Below, in pieces: positions 24,051-31,669 of a DNA stretch of 64,000 nucleotides. Source of the DNA: Saccharothrix algeriensis (GTDB lineage: Bacteria > Actinomycetota > Actinomycetes > Mycobacteriales > Pseudonocardiaceae); the NCBI RefSeq assembly GCF_016907655.1, contig NZ_JAFBCL010000001.1, positions 3,134,001-3,198,000 on the forward strand. Direction: 5' to 3'. The notes below the pieces were generated by a model that did no database searches, was not told the DNA's origin, and saw only the letters and a list, made by a program, of their open reading frames with translations. Within the stretch, counting starts at the first letter, position 1; the number at the start of each line of letters is the position of its first letter. The translations under genes and the position numbers were made by a program.

Positions 24051-25022
24051 ATGCACGCGATCACGATTAGTGAACCCGGCGGCCCCGACGTCCTGACCTG
24101 GGCGGAGGTCCGCGATCCCGAACCCGGTCCGGGCGAGGTGCTGCTGGAGGTCGCCGCCACCGCCGTCAACCGCGCGGACCTGCTCCAGCGCCGGGGCCAC
24201 TACCCGCCGCCGCCGGGCGCCTCGGACGTGCCGGGCCTGGAGTGCTCGGGCACGGTCGCGGCGCTCGGCGAGGGCGTCACCGGCTGGCAGGTCGGCGACG
24301 AGGTGTGCGCGCTGCTGGCGGGCGGCGGGTACGGCGAGCGGGTCGCCGTCCCGGCGGCCCAGCTCCTCCCCCTGCCCGGGGGCGTGGACCTGGTCACGGC
24401 CGCCTCGCTGCCGGAGGTGGCGTGCACGGTCTGGTCCAACGTCGTGATGGTCGCCGGGCTCGCCGAGGGCGAGACCTTCCTCGTGCACGGCGGCGCGGGC
24501 GGCATCGGCACGCACGCCATCCAGGTCGCCAAGGCGCTGGGCGCGCGGGTGGCCACCACGGCGGGTTCCGACGAACGCCTCCGGCGCTGCCGCGAGCTGG
24601 GCGCGGACGTCACCGTCAACTACCGGACGCAGGACTTCGTCGCCGAGGTCGGCGAGGCCGACGTCGTCCTGGACAACATGGGCGCGGCCTACCTGGGGCG
24701 CAACGTCGACGTCCTGGCCCGCGACGGCCGCCTGGTGGTCATCGGGATGCAGGGCGGCGCGAAGGGCGAGCTGGACATCGGCAAGCTGCTGGCCAAGCGC
24801 GGCAGCGTCACCGGCACCGGCCTGCGCTCCCGGCCCGTGGACGGCCCGCACGGCAAGGCGCGCATCGTGCGGGACGTCCGCGAGCGGCTGTGGCCGCTGA
24901 TCGCCTCCGGTCGCGTGCGGCCGGTCGTGCACGAGGTGCTGCCGATCCGGCGGGCCGCCGAGGCGCACCGGGCGCTGGAGGACGGCCGGGACGTGTTCGG
25001 CAAGCTGGTCCTCGCCTTCTGA
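24051..25022 (+). CDS. NAD(P)H-quinone oxidoreductase, zinc-free MDR family
   Basis: A 323-aa medium-chain dehydrogenase/reductase of the quinone-reductase (QOR/PIG3) type. GroES-like N-terminus ends VNRADLLQRRGHYPPPPGASDVPGLECSG; the nucleotide-binding loop is HGGAGGIGTHAIQVAKALGARV. It lacks the cysteines of zinc dehydrogenases. It reduces quinones or enones with NADPH. No clear ribosome binding site precedes ATG 24051. By position it corresponds to Rv3777 at the edge of the conserved cell-wall block. Confidence 0.9.
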   Translation: MHAITISEPGGPDVLTWAEVRDPEPGPGEVLLEVAATAVNRADLLQRRGHYPPPPGASDVPGLECSGTVAALGEGVTGWQVGDEVCALLAGGGYGERVAVPAAQLLPLPGGVDLVTAASLPEVACTVWSNVVMVAGLAEGETFLVHGGAGGIGTHAIQVAKALGARVATTAGSDERLRRCRELGADVTVNYRTQDFVAEVGEADVVLDNMGAAYLGRNVDVLARDGRLVVIGMQGGAKGELDIGKLLAKRGSVTGTGLRSRPVDGPHGKARIVRDVRERLWPLIASGRVRPVVHEVLPIRRAAEAHRALEDGRDVFGKLVLAF

Positions 25023-25071
25023 CCGGCCGTCAGCTCCACGACGCCCCCTGACCGGCCGTCAGCTCCACGAC
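25020..25071. repeat. 23-bp direct duplication across the oxidoreductase stop
   Basis: tgaccggccgtcagctccacgac occurs at 25020-25042 and again at 25049-25071. The first copy starts with the TGA stop of the + strand gene; the second contains the C-terminal end of the minus-strand methyltransferase (stop at 25059). Confidence 0.85.
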
Positions 25072-25715
25072 CGGTCCAGGGCGGTCGCGGTGGCCAGGCA
25101 GGTGCGGGCGGTCGTGCGGAAGCTCAGGGCGAACTCCTCGGCCCAGCGCACCAGGACCGCCTGCTCGCCGGGCCGCTCGGCGTCGTCCACCAGCACCGCC
25201 GCGCCGGGCGCGAGCACGCCCCGGAACACCGGCAGCGCCGGGTAGCGCGCGTCGGCCGGCAGCGGGCCGTCGACCAGCAGCAGGTCGACCAGCCCGTACC
25301 GCTCGACGTAGGCCGAGACCTCGTCGTGCACCAGCCGCGGGTCGTACCACCGGGCGTCGCGCAGCGCGGCCGGGTGCGGCGCCAGCGGCGCGTGGACGAC
25401 CCGCGCCACGTGGCCCAGGCCCTCGCGGCGGAGCTGGCTGGCGACGAACGCGGCCGTGCGCTCGTCGTGCTCGACCGACAGCAGGTGGCCGAAGCCCCGG
25501 CGGGCCAGCAGGCGGGCCAGCACCACGGAGGACGCGCCGCAGCCGCACTCCACCACGACCGTCCGCGAGCCGAGCAGCACCTCGTCCACCACGGCCGCCA
25601 GGGCCGCCGGGCGCAGCTCGTGCGCGGTGGTGGGCAGGTACTCGGTCATCAGGGGGCTCAGGCGGTGCAGCGCGGCGAGGTCGGCCAGTTCCCGGGACAG
25701 AGCGTCGTCCACCAC
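25059..25715 (-). CDS. Class I SAM-dependent methyltransferase
   Basis: A 218-aa Rossmann methyltransferase: motif I VVECGCGASSVVLARLLA, acidic loop LLSVEHDERTAAF, post-motif VHAPLAPHP, and LLLVDGPLP. The overall pattern is that of plant/bacterial O-methyltransferase-like small enzymes. Substrate unknown. It stands 8 bp from the end of the upstream minus-strand desulfurase-like gene, so they form an operon. GGAGGT lies directly at the GTG-GTG start, leaving the exact start uncertain by one codon. Confidence 0.8.
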   Translation of the reverse strand: MVDDALSRELADLAALHRLSPLMTEYLPTTAHELRPAALAAVVDEVLLGSRTVVVECGCGASSVVLARLLARRGFGHLLSVEHDERTAAFVASQLRREGLGHVARVVHAPLAPHPAALRDARWYDPRLVHDEVSAYVERYGLVDLLLVDGPLPADARYPALPVFRGVLAPGAAVLVDDAERPGEQAVLVRWAEEFALSFRTTARTCLATATALDRSWS

Positions 25716-25723
25716 ACCTCCGG

Positions 25724-26923
25724 CTACCCCAGCTCGGCGACCGCCCGCACGAGTTCGTCCACTTCGACCGCGTTCGTGTAGTGCGCGAGGCCGACCCGGA
25801 TCGCTCCGCCCACCTCGCCCACCCCCAGCACCGAGAACACCCCGTGCTGGCCCGAGTCGGCGAAGGCGCAGACGCCCCGTTGGGACAGGTGCTCGACGCC
25901 GTCGGTCGACTTCACGCCGGCCACCGTGAACGCCAGCGCGGGCACCCGCCGCATGGCGTCGCCGATCACCATGACGTGACGGAGCGATCGCAGTTCGTTG
26001 ATGAGGTTAGCCAGCAGGCCCGCCTGGTAAGCCTTCACCGAGCCGAGCGAGGTCAGCAGGCGCTCGCGGCGCGGGCCCGCGGCGGCGTCGTCCAGGCCCG
26101 CCAGGTACTCCACGGACGCCACCAGGCCGGCCAGCAGCGGGTAGGCGTGCGGGCCGAGTTCGAGCCGCTCGGGGCCGCGCGCGCCCGGCTCGACCGCGAC
26201 CGAGGGCAGCAGGTCCAGGCGCGACGGGTCGCGGAAGACCAGCGCGCCCACCGGCGGGCCGCCCCAGGCGTTGGCCGAGACGGCGACCACGTCGGCGTCC
26301 ATCGAGGTGATGTCCAGCGGCACGAACGGGGCGGCCGACGAGGCGTCCACCACGACCAGCGCCTCGGTGCGGCGGGCCGCCCGGGCGATCTTGGCGAGGT
26401 CGGGGCGGGAGCCCACCGAGCCGGACGCGGCGGTGACGGCGACCAGCTTGCACCTGTCGGTCACCAGCTCGTCGTACTGCCAGGCGGGCAGCTCGCAGGT
26501 CTCGATGTCGACCTCGGCCCACCGCACCACGCTGCCGGTGCGCTGGGCGGCGCGCTGCCAGGGCGCGATGTTCGACTGGTGGTCCAGCCGGGACACCACG
26601 ACCTCGTCGCCGAGGAACCAGCCCTCGGACAGGGCGTCGGCGAGCCGCTGCAGCAGCACCGCGCTGCTCGGGCCCAGCACGACGCCGGCCGGGTCGGCCC
26701 CGACCAGGTCCGCGACCGCGCGCCGGGCCGCGTCGACGATGGCCTCGGCGCGTTGCGAAGCGGGGAAGATGCCACCGGGCCCGGAGACCGGTGCGCGCAG
26801 CGCGGTGGAGACGGCCGTGGCCACCTGTTCGGGGACCTGCATCCCCGCCGGCGCGTCCAGATGAACCCAGCCGTCGCCGAGCGCGGGGAACAGCCCACGG
26901 ACCCGGGCGACGTCGAACGCCAT
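25724..26923 (-). CDS. Cysteine desulfurase-like class V aminotransferase lacking the PLP lysine
   Basis: A 399-aa fold-type I protein like the VC1184/SufS-like group and, by position, Rv3778c. It has GWVHLDAPAGMQVP, GPSSAVLLQRLADAL, SRLDHQSNIAPW, VAVTAASGSVGSRPD, VVVDASSAAPFVPLD. The strand that normally ends S-x-x-K-x-x-G-P reads SANAWGGPPVG: the lysine that would bind PLP is Ala. The nearby histidine is also replaced. No Cys-containing desulfurase loop is visible. It is therefore probably not a desulfurase; it may bind cofactor non-covalently or serve a non-catalytic role. Confidence 0.8.
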   Translation of the reverse strand: MAFDVARVRGLFPALGDGWVHLDAPAGMQVPEQVATAVSTALRAPVSGPGGIFPASQRAEAIVDAARRAVADLVGADPAGVVLGPSSAVLLQRLADALSEGWFLGDEVVVSRLDHQSNIAPWQRAAQRTGSVVRWAEVDIETCELPAWQYDELVTDRCKLVAVTAASGSVGSRPDLAKIARAARRTEALVVVDASSAAPFVPLDITSMDADVVAVSANAWGGPPVGALVFRDPSRLDLLPSVAVEPGARGPERLELGPHAYPLLAGLVASVEYLAGLDDAAAGPRRERLLTSLGSVKAYQAGLLANLINELRSLRHVMVIGDAMRRVPALAFTVAGVKSTDGVEHLSQRGVCAFADSGQHGVFSVLGVGEVGGAIRVGLAHYTNAVEVDELVRAVAELG

Positions 26924-27099
26924 GCCGCACACCGTACGGAGGACGCCGGGGCGGGCGACAGCAGGGGCCGGGGGTAGCGGCCGAAGCGTGACCCGGCGCA
27001 CCGCCCGGGCGCCCGCCGCCGGGCCGGGGGCGCACCGGCGGGGCGCGGCGGAGCCGACCCGGTGCGCGGGCGGCCGGCCGATCGCGCCAGGATGGTGGT

Positions 27100-27630
27100 A
27101 TGAGCGAGGCAGCGGAGAACGAGCGGCACGTCGTCGTGGTCGGGCCGGACGGTAAGCCGGTCGGCGCCGCGCGGGTGCCCGCCGGCGACGAGGCGAACGG
27201 GCCGGACGTCACCGACCTGGTCGAGCAGCCGGCCAAGGTGATGCGGATCGGCACGATGATCAAGCAGTTGCTGGAGGAGGTGCGGGCCGCGCCCCTGGAC
27301 GAGGCCAGCCGCAACCGGCTCAAGGAGATCCACAAGCGGTCCATCGACGAGCTGGAGGACGGGCTCGCGCCGGAGCTGCGCGACGAGCTGGAGCGGCTGT
27401 CGCTGCCGTTCACCGAGGAGGGCACGCCCTCGGACGCGGAGCTGCGCATCGCGCAGGCGCAGCTGGTCGGCTGGCTGGAGGGCCTGTTCCACGGCATCCA
27501 GACCGCCCTGTTCGCCCAGCAGATGGCGGCCCGCGTCCAGCTGGAGCAGATGCGCGGTCGCGCGCTGCCCGCTGGGCCATCCGGGGAATCGGCGGAGCAC
27601 CCACCCCTGCGCGGCGGTCAGTACCTGTAG
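27100..27630 (+). CDS. bpa: Bacterial proteasome activator Bpa (PafE)
   Basis: A 176-aa helical protein ending in GQYL, the C-terminal activator motif that docks into 20S proteasome α-ring pockets. Central region: VMRIGTMIKQLLEEVRAAPLDEASR and LREIYxx-like RLKEIHKRSIDELEDGLAPELR. The C-terminal helices (LVGWLEGLFHGIQTALFAQQMAA) form the ring. Bpa makes ATP-independent dodecameric rings that open the proteasome gate for damaged proteins. It corresponds to Rv3780 and sits, as there, just before the galactan exporter genes, though with a methyltransferase inserted. Confidence 0.93.
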   Translation: MSEAAENERHVVVVGPDGKPVGAARVPAGDEANGPDVTDLVEQPAKVMRIGTMIKQLLEEVRAAPLDEASRNRLKEIHKRSIDELEDGLAPELRDELERLSLPFTEEGTPSDAELRIAQAQLVGWLEGLFHGIQTALFAQQMAARVQLEQMRGRALPAGPSGESAEHPPLRGGQYL

Positions 27631-27726
27631 AAAGCGTGGCGATCGGACAACGGCCCGGGCGGCGGCGCACCGCCGGCCGGACCGCGGTGCCGCGTCCGCG
27701 GCGGTGTGGGTGAGAGGAGAGTTCAC

Positions 27727-28602
27727 GTGCTCGACCGAGTGCGGCACAGCCGGTTGGTGGGAGAGGCCCGCGAGAGGCTGCGCGGCAAGCTGCTGCGGGC
27801 GATCGAGGAGGTCGTCGCGCCCCACCACCGGGCCCACGCCGAGCAGCTCGACCGGCTGCGGGGCGAGCTGTCCGAGCTGCGCGAGGAGCTGCGCCACCGG
27901 ACCGACCGGATCTCCGAGGACCTCCGGCGGTTCGAGATCCGGGCCCGCCGGGACATCGTGTTCGCGGGCGAGCGGGACGCCGCGACCGACAGCGCGCGGT
28001 TCGTGCGGGACCACATGACCTCCGCCCCGCACTTCGACCACCCGCACGCCACCCTCGACCACGCGCTGACGCTGGTGGAGCGGGACGGCATGGCGCTGGA
28101 GTTCGGCGTCTACGCGGGCACCACGCTGAAGATCATCGCCGCCGCCCGCGAGGGCGAGCAGGTCTACGGGTTCGACTCGTTCGAGGGCCTGCCCGAGCAC
28201 TGGCGCAGCGGGTTCCCGGCCGGGATGTTCGGCGTCGACAGCCTGCCCGACGTGCCCGGAGCGGAGCTGGTGGTCGGCTGGTTCGACGAGTCGCTGCCCG
28301 GCTTCCTGGCCGAGCACCCCGGCCCGGTGGCGTTCCTGCACGTCGACTGCGACCTGTACTCGTCCACCCGGACGGTGCTGGACCTGGTCGGCCCCCGGCT
28401 GGTCCCGGGCAGCGTGGTCGTGTTCGACGAGTACTTCAACTTCCCCGGCTGGCGCGAGCACGAGCACCGGGCCTGGACGGAGTACGTCGAGCGCACCGGG
28501 ACCGAGTTCCGCTACGAGGGATACACCTACGACCACGAACAGGTGATCGTGAAAATCACCGGCGTGCCGGACGCCCCGCCGGCCGAGGTGACCGCACCGT
28601 GA
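27727..28602 (+). CDS. TylF/MycF-type methyltransferase next to the galactan exporter
   Basis: A 291-aa protein. Residues about 20-70 are an amphipathic coiled coil (AEQLDRLRGELSELREELRHRT). The methyltransferase domain has the TylF/macrocin O-methyltransferase motifs MALEFGVYAGTTLKIIA, VYGFDSFEGLPEHWR, PVAFLHVDCDLYSSTRTVLD and VVVFDEYFNFPGWREHEHRAW. TylF/MycF enzymes methylate sugar hydroxyls and use metal bound by HxD/DE residues. GAGAGGAGA places the start at GTG 27727. Position directly before wzm/wzt suggests it methylates a cell-wall sugar, perhaps the galactan; that is inference. Confidence 0.85.
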   Translation: MLDRVRHSRLVGEARERLRGKLLRAIEEVVAPHHRAHAEQLDRLRGELSELREELRHRTDRISEDLRRFEIRARRDIVFAGERDAATDSARFVRDHMTSAPHFDHPHATLDHALTLVERDGMALEFGVYAGTTLKIIAAAREGEQVYGFDSFEGLPEHWRSGFPAGMFGVDSLPDVPGAELVVGWFDESLPGFLAEHPGPVAFLHVDCDLYSSTRTVLDLVGPRLVPGSVVVFDEYFNFPGWREHEHRAWTEYVERTGTEFRYEGYTYDHEQVIVKITGVPDAPPAEVTAP

Positions 28603-28650
28603 CAGCCCGGCGACAGGCGGGCCACCCTGTCGCCGGTAGTCTCAGTACTC

Positions 28651-29562
28651 GTGCAACACACGAGTACGGTCGACCGACCGGCAGTCCCCCCGGCACCCGA
28701 CTCGCGCACCTTCGCCCGCGCGTTCGGCGATGTGCGTGATGCGTGGCGGCAGCGCGAGCTGTGGGGCCACCTCGGTTGGCAGGACATCAAGCAGCGCTAC
28801 CGCCGGTCGGTGATCGGCCCGCTGTGGATCACCATTTCGATGGGCACCACGGCGCTGGCCCTCGGCCTGCTGTACTCGACGCTGCTCGGCCAGCAGATCA
28901 GCACGTACCTCCCGTACGTGACGGTCGGTTTCATCGTGTGGAACTTCATCCTCGGCGTGGTCACCGAGGGCACCGAGGTGTTCATCGTCAACGAGGGCGT
29001 GATCAAGCACCTGCCCGCGCCGGTGACGGTGCACGTGCTGCGCATGGTGTGGCGGCAGGTGCTGTTCCTCGTGCACAACCTGCTGGTCTACGCGATCGTG
29101 CTGGCCGTGTTCTTCCCGACGCTGGCCTCGCCCTACCGGATGGAGGGTGACACGGTCGCCCAGCCCGGCCTGTCGTGGCTGGTCCTGCTCGCCATCCCGG
29201 CGTTCGCGCTGGTCATGGTGAACGCCGTGTGGGTGGCGCTGCTGTTCGGCATCATCAGCACGCGCTTCCGCGACATCCCGCCGGTCATCCACAGCTTCAT
29301 CCAGCTGGTGTTCTTCATGACGCCGATCGTGTGGCACGTCGGCGTGCTCAACAAGTTCACCAACGGTGACGGCGGCTGGAAGGTCCTGATCGCCGAGTTC
29401 AACCCCATCTACCACTTCCTGGAGATCGTGCGCGCGCCCCTGCTCGGCCAGCAGCAGGACTGGCACCACTGGGTGGTCGTGGGCGCGTTCACCGTCGTCG
29501 GCTGGGCACTGGCGCTCCTCGCGCTGCGCAACTACCGTGCCCGCGTCTCCTACTGGGTCTGA
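28651..29562 (+). CDS. wzm: Galactan ABC exporter permease Wzm
   Basis: A 303-aa ABC-2 type permease with six hydrophobic helices. The N-terminal amphipathic LGWQDIKQRYRRSVIGPLWITISMG is typical of O-antigen-type transporters, followed by IVWNFILGVVTEGTEVFI and FIQLVFFMTPIVWHVGVL. With Wzt it moves lipid-linked galactan across the membrane, as reported for Rv3783/Rv3781. Start GTG 28651 has no obvious ribosome binding site. Its stop is followed directly by the wzt region. Confidence 0.92.
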   Translation: MQHTSTVDRPAVPPAPDSRTFARAFGDVRDAWRQRELWGHLGWQDIKQRYRRSVIGPLWITISMGTTALALGLLYSTLLGQQISTYLPYVTVGFIVWNFILGVVTEGTEVFIVNEGVIKHLPAPVTVHVLRMVWRQVLFLVHNLLVYAIVLAVFFPTLASPYRMEGDTVAQPGLSWLVLLAIPAFALVMVNAVWVALLFGIISTRFRDIPPVIHSFIQLVFFMTPIVWHVGVLNKFTNGDGGWKVLIAEFNPIYHFLEIVRAPLLGQQQDWHHWVVVGAFTVVGWALALLALRNYRARVSYWV

Positions 29563-29577
29563 GTGAGGCCGCAACCA

Positions 29578-30393
29578 ATGGTCAGCATCGACGTCTGGAA
29601 CGCCTCGGTCGACTTCCCGATCTTCGACGCCAAGTCGAGGTCGCTCAAGAAGCTCGCGCTGGGCAAGGTCGGCGGCAAGATCGGCGCGGAGGGTCGCGTC
29701 CCGATCATCGAAGCGCTGCACGACATCACCATCTCGCTGCGGCACGGCGACCGGGTCGGCCTGGTCGGGCACAACGGCGCGGGCAAGTCCACGCTGCTGC
29801 GGCTGCTCGCCGGCATCTACGAGCCCACCCGGGGCAGCTGCCGCATCGAGGGCAAGGTCGCCCCCGTCTTCGACCTCGGCGTGGGCATGGACCCGGAGAT
29901 CTCCGGGTACGAGAACATCATGATCCGCGGGCTGTTCCTCGGCATGAGCCGCAAGGAGATGGAGAAGCGGGTCGACGACATCGCCGAGTTCACCGAACTG
30001 GGCGACTACCTGTCGATGCCGCTGCGCACCTACTCCACGGGTATGCGGGTGCGCCTCGCGCTCGGCGTGGTGACCTCCATCGACCCGGAGATCCTGGTCC
30101 TGGACGAGGGCATCGGCGCGGTCGACGCGGCGTTCCTGGAGAAGGCCCGCGACCGGCTCAACGACCTGGTGGCGCGGTCGGGCATCCTGGTGTTCGCCAA
30201 CCACTCCGACGACATGCTGGTCGAGCTGTGCAACACGGCCATCTGGATGGACGAGGGCCAGGTGAAGATGCACGGCTCGCTGCGCGAGGTGGTGAAGGCG
30301 TACAAGGGCCGCGACCCCTACGAGCACCTCAGCCCGGACACGCTGGAGCGGATCGGCCAGTCACCGGTGCTGAGCGGGAACGGTGGCGAGTAG
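29578..30393 (+). CDS. wzt: Galactan ABC exporter ATPase Wzt
   Basis: A 271-aa ATPase: Walker A GHNGAGKST, Q-loop region VFDLGVGMDPEISGYEN, signature YSTGMRVRLALGV (divergent from LSGGQ, usual in this family), Walker B EILVLDEGIGAVD and switch His in FANHSDD. It is short, without the C-terminal carbohydrate-binding domain found in some O-antigen Wzt proteins, so export should not require recognition of a capped chain end. ATG 29578 with GAGG upstream is chosen; GTG 29563 is possible. Confidence 0.93.
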   Translation: MVSIDVWNASVDFPIFDAKSRSLKKLALGKVGGKIGAEGRVPIIEALHDITISLRHGDRVGLVGHNGAGKSTLLRLLAGIYEPTRGSCRIEGKVAPVFDLGVGMDPEISGYENIMIRGLFLGMSRKEMEKRVDDIAEFTELGDYLSMPLRTYSTGMRVRLALGVVTSIDPEILVLDEGIGAVDAAFLEKARDRLNDLVARSGILVFANHSDDMLVELCNTAIWMDEGQVKMHGSLREVVKAYKGRDPYEHLSPDTLERIGQSPVLSGNGGE

Positions 30394-30396
30394 ACC

Positions 30397-31293
30397 GTGA
30401 GCGCGTTGCCGAAGGGGTCCGTGGTGGGGGTCGTGGTGACCCGCCACCGGCGCGAGCTGCTGGCCCAGTCGCTGAAGGTGCTGGCCTCGCAGACCAGGGC
30501 GCTGGACCACCTCGTGGTCGTGGACAACGGCCCGGACCAGCCCGTGGACGACCTCGTCGAGCAGTGCCCGATCCCGACGACCTACCTCGCGTCGCACCGC
30601 AACCTGGGCGGCGCCGGCGGGTTCGCCCTGGGCATGCTGCACGCCCTGTCGCTGGGCGCCGACTGGCTGTGGCTGGCCGACGACGACGGGCGGCCGGCCG
30701 ACGAGACGGTGCTGGAGGTGCTGCTCGCCGAGGCGCAGCGGCGGGGGCTGGCCGCGATCTCGCCCGTGGTGTCCAACATCGAGCAGCCGGAGAAGCTCGC
30801 GTTCCCGCTGCGCCGGGGCCTGACCTGGAAGCGCCGCGCGGCCGACCTGGGCTCCGACTTCCTGCCGGGCATCGCGTCGCTGTTCAACGGCGCGCTGTTC
30901 CGGGCGTCGACGGTGGACGTCATCGGCGTGCCGGACTACCGGCTGTTCTTCCGGGGCGACGAGGTGGAGATCCACCGCAGGCTGGTGCGCACCGGGCTGC
31001 CGTTCGGGACGTCGCTGAGGGTCACCTACCTGCACCCGGACGGGTCGGACGAGTTCAAGCCGATGCTCGGCGGCCGGTTCCACGCGCAGGACCCGGAGAA
31101 CCCGGTGAAGCGCTACTACACCTACCGCAACCGGGGCTACCTGCTGTCCCAGCCGGGGATGCGCAAGCTCGGGCTGCTGGAGGTCTTCCGGTTCGGCCTG
31201 TACTTCATCGGCGTGCGCAAGGACCCGAAGGCTTTCCTGGAGTGGGTCAGGCTGGTGCGCCAGGGGCAGCGGGAGAAGTTCTTCCGGAAGTGA
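30397..31293 (+). CDS. glfT1: Galactofuranosyltransferase GlfT1
   Basis: A 298-aa GT2 enzyme: VGVVVTRHRRELLAQSL, VVVDNGPDQP, ASHRNLGGAGGFALGM, metal-binding triad DDD at 95-97 (LWLADDDGRP), and FFRGDEVEIHRRLV for the catalytic acidic pair. GlfT1 adds the first galactofuranose residues to the decaprenyl-PP-GlcNAc-Rha acceptor. It begins 3 bp after wzt and ends the exporter operon, as Rv3782 is in the same block. Confidence 0.92.
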   Translation: MSALPKGSVVGVVVTRHRRELLAQSLKVLASQTRALDHLVVVDNGPDQPVDDLVEQCPIPTTYLASHRNLGGAGGFALGMLHALSLGADWLWLADDDGRPADETVLEVLLAEAQRRGLAAISPVVSNIEQPEKLAFPLRRGLTWKRRAADLGSDFLPGIASLFNGALFRASTVDVIGVPDYRLFFRGDEVEIHRRLVRTGLPFGTSLRVTYLHPDGSDEFKPMLGGRFHAQDPENPVKRYYTYRNRGYLLSQPGMRKLGLLEVFRFGLYFIGVRKDPKAFLEWVRLVRQGQREKFFRK

Positions 31294-31376
31294 GCCCGGC
31301 GCGCGTTCGCCGTCCGCGTGATCGCCGCCGGCGAACCCGCCTTGCCCGGTCGGCGGCCGGGCGGTGAGCTGGTCCC

Positions 31377-31589
31377 ATGCCTTCCGAAGCGCGCAAGACC
31401 AGCCTCGTCCTGTACTTGGCCGCGAACCCGAACCCGATCTCGGTGCAGGTCGACCAGGAGGTCGTCGACGACCTCGCGCCCCGCTTGGTCCAGGTCGTGC
31501 GCAACGGGCACACGCAGTCCGTCCGCACGGCCGAGGGCCGCGAGTTCGTGGTCGACTTCGCCCACGTCGCAGCCGCTTACTTCGAGTGA
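31377..31589 (+). CDS. Small conserved-looking protein of unknown function
   Basis: A 70-aa soluble protein: SLVLYLAANPNPISVQVDQEVVDDLAPRL, then GREFVVDFAHVAAAYFE. The short alternating β-strands suggest a small β-barrel or domain-swapped fold. I do not recognise the family. Good ATG and GGTGAG. It lies after glfT1 on the same strand with an 83-bp gap, and a strong terminator follows. Codon use matches its neighbours, so it is probably real. Confidence 0.65.
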   Translation: MPSEARKTSLVLYLAANPNPISVQVDQEVVDDLAPRLVQVVRNGHTQSVRTAEGREFVVDFAHVAAAYFE

Positions 31590-31603
31590 ACGCGCCACGA
31601 ACG

Positions 31604-31654
31604 CCGGCAGGCCGGGCCCGCTCCCCCGATCGGGGAACGGACCCGGCCTGCCGG
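31604..31654. terminator. Bidirectional terminator between the 70-aa gene and glfT2
   Basis: 17-bp inverted repeat starting ccggcaggccggg with one mismatch and a 17-nt loop that itself contains cccccgatcgggg, between convergent genes. Confidence 0.8.
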
Positions 31655-31669
31655 GCTGGTTCTCCCGGG

